A stretch of DNA of 64,000 bases from Sinorhizobium sp. 6-70 (GTDB lineage: Bacteria; Pseudomonadota; Alphaproteobacteria; Rhizobiales; Rhizobiaceae). The notes below the pieces were generated by a model. It was given only the letters and a program-made list of their open reading frames with translations, was not told the DNA's origin and searched no databases. Where the stretch lies: positions 124,001 to 188,000 of the forward strand of contig NZ_JASKLS010000011.1 in assembly GCF_030124375.1 (NCBI RefSeq). The letters are read 5' to 3'. Of the stretch, positions 63,346 to 64,000 are shown in pieces. The translations under genes were made by a program, and so were the position numbers. Each line of letters begins with the position of its first letter. Positions within the stretch are counted from its first letter, which is position 1.

Positions 63346-64000
63346 ATGGCACGTATGAAGAAGCGCAATCTGCGCCGCAAGGATGGGGTCTGGGATCCGC
63401 TGGCCGACAGCTCGCAGAGCAGGCTGCGCGCCTCGACCGTGCCGCTGACGCCGCAGTCGGCCTCGCCGACCTATCGTCTCGCCTATGTCGACGATGATTT
63501 TCTCTGCCGCGAAGAGTTGAGGCCGGTACGTCTGCAGCTCGAACTCCTGAAGACGGAGATGATGCTCGAGGAGCGGGGCATCAATTCGACCGTGGTGATG
63601 TTCGGCGGCGCACGCATCCCGGAGCCCGGCGGCGAGGCCTGGGCGGCCAAGAACGATACGCAGCGCAAGAACCTCGAAGCGGCATCGATCTACTACGACG
63701 AAGCACGCAAGTTCGCGCGGATCTGCTCGGAGCAGTCCGCCAAGCTCGGCCACAAGGAATATGTCATCGTCACCGGCGGCGGCCCGGGGGTGATGGAGGC
63801 GGGAAACCGTGGCGCGGCCGACGCCGGCGCTCCTTCGATCGGGCTCAACATCGTGCTACCGCACGAGCAGGCGCCAAACCGCTTCGTGACTCCGGAGCTG
63901 TCGTTCAATTTCCACTATTTCGCCATTCGCAAGATGCATTTCCTGCTGCGCGCCAAGGCCGTCACCGTGTTTCCCGGCGGCTTCGGCACGCTCGACGAAT
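63346..64000 (+). CDS. LOG-family protein (lysine decarboxylase-like fold), 3' end beyond window
   Basis: The visible 218 residues belong to the LOG/TIGR00730-like family, whose characterised members are cytokinin riboside 5'-monophosphate phosphoribohydrolases or nucleotide 5'-monophosphate nucleosidases. The fold motifs are VIVTGGGPGVMEAGNRGAAD and, at the window edge, FPGGFGTLDE, the catalytic PGGxGTxxE. The long N-terminal region (about 100 residues before the Rossmann core) marks the larger bacterial type, closer to PpnN-like nucleosidases than to plant LOG. ATG 63346 follows GGGAAG. Lysine decarboxylation should not be assumed. Confidence 0.85.
   Translation, partial: MARMKKRNLRRKDGVWDPLADSSQSRLRASTVPLTPQSASPTYRLAYVDDDFLCREELRPVRLQLELLKTEMMLEERGINSTVVMFGGARIPEPGGEAWAAKNDTQRKNLEAASIYYDEARKFARICSEQSAKLGHKEYVIVTGGGPGVMEAGNRGAADAGAPSIGLNIVLPHEQAPNRFVTPELSFNFHYFAIRKMHFLLRAKAVTVFPGGFGTLDE

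Overview
The window is a stretch of core chromosome from a Sinorhizobium/Ensifer-type alphaproteobacterium (Rhizobiales). The evidence is uniform high-GC codon use; the gene set and order (lptC-lptA-lptB-rpoN-hpf-ptsN; olsB/tme/mutS/glnD/murJ; tsaB-rimI-olsA-miaB-phoH-ybeY-CBS-lnt-phrR-metK-trmB; iunH-like/mcpX/rbsK); and many RIME-type intergenic repeats known from Rhizobium and Sinorhizobium. The species cannot be fixed from the sequence alone. I saw no tRNA, rRNA, CRISPR array, insertion sequence or prophage.

Layout. 0-1.6 kb: a partial SDR dehydrogenase divergent from a LuxR-type regulator. 1.6-7.0 kb (minus): LPS-export genes lptC, lptA and lptB, then sigma-54, ribosome hibernation factor and nitrogen PTS EIIA. 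7.3-15.8 kb (plus, one minus gene): SppA-like peptidase, IHF beta, LapA-domain protein, CoxG-like protein, two methyltransferases coupled to lspA, a hybrid histidine kinase and olsB. 15.8-16.2 kb: an intergenic region with a promoter and a perfect terminator that together look like a small-RNA gene. 16.2-30.3 kb: tme (minus), then mutS, glnD, murJ, a VOC protein, trpS, usp, an Nfu-type Fe-S scaffold, tsaB and rimI. 30.4-40.4 kb: olsA, miaB, phoH, ybeY, CorC-like, lnt, phrR, metK and trmB. 40.5-47.5 kb: DUF1150 and hsp20 behind an RNA thermometer, nucleoside hydrolase, chemoreceptor, ribokinase and rmuC. 47.7-50.0 kb: def-fmt-truA. 50.0-63.0 kb (mostly minus): a membrane protein and dapE, then a block of RND efflux pump, adaptor, a hydrolase-fold protein lacking its catalytic triad, a divergent LysR regulator, 1-Cys peroxiredoxin and DEAD-box helicase, then DUF805 and dapD. 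The window ends inside a LOG-family gene.

How the genes work together. Most are housekeeping: envelope building (LPS export, lipoprotein processing by lspA and lnt, lipid II flippase, ornithine lipids via olsB and olsA), RNA modification and ribosome maturation, nitrogen control (rpoN, ptsN, glnD), methionine/SAM supply and lysine/DAP synthesis. The most informative parts lie between genes: a ROSE-like thermometer before hsp20, an Irr-type box on the nfu promoter, a SahR/SamR-like palindrome before metK, the candidate small RNA between olsB and tme, and several families of palindromic repeats, some of which provide the stop codon of the adjacent gene. The best candidate for an undescribed system is the operon of degenerate hydrolase, efflux adaptor and RND pump under a divergent LysR regulator at 52.0-58.4 kb.
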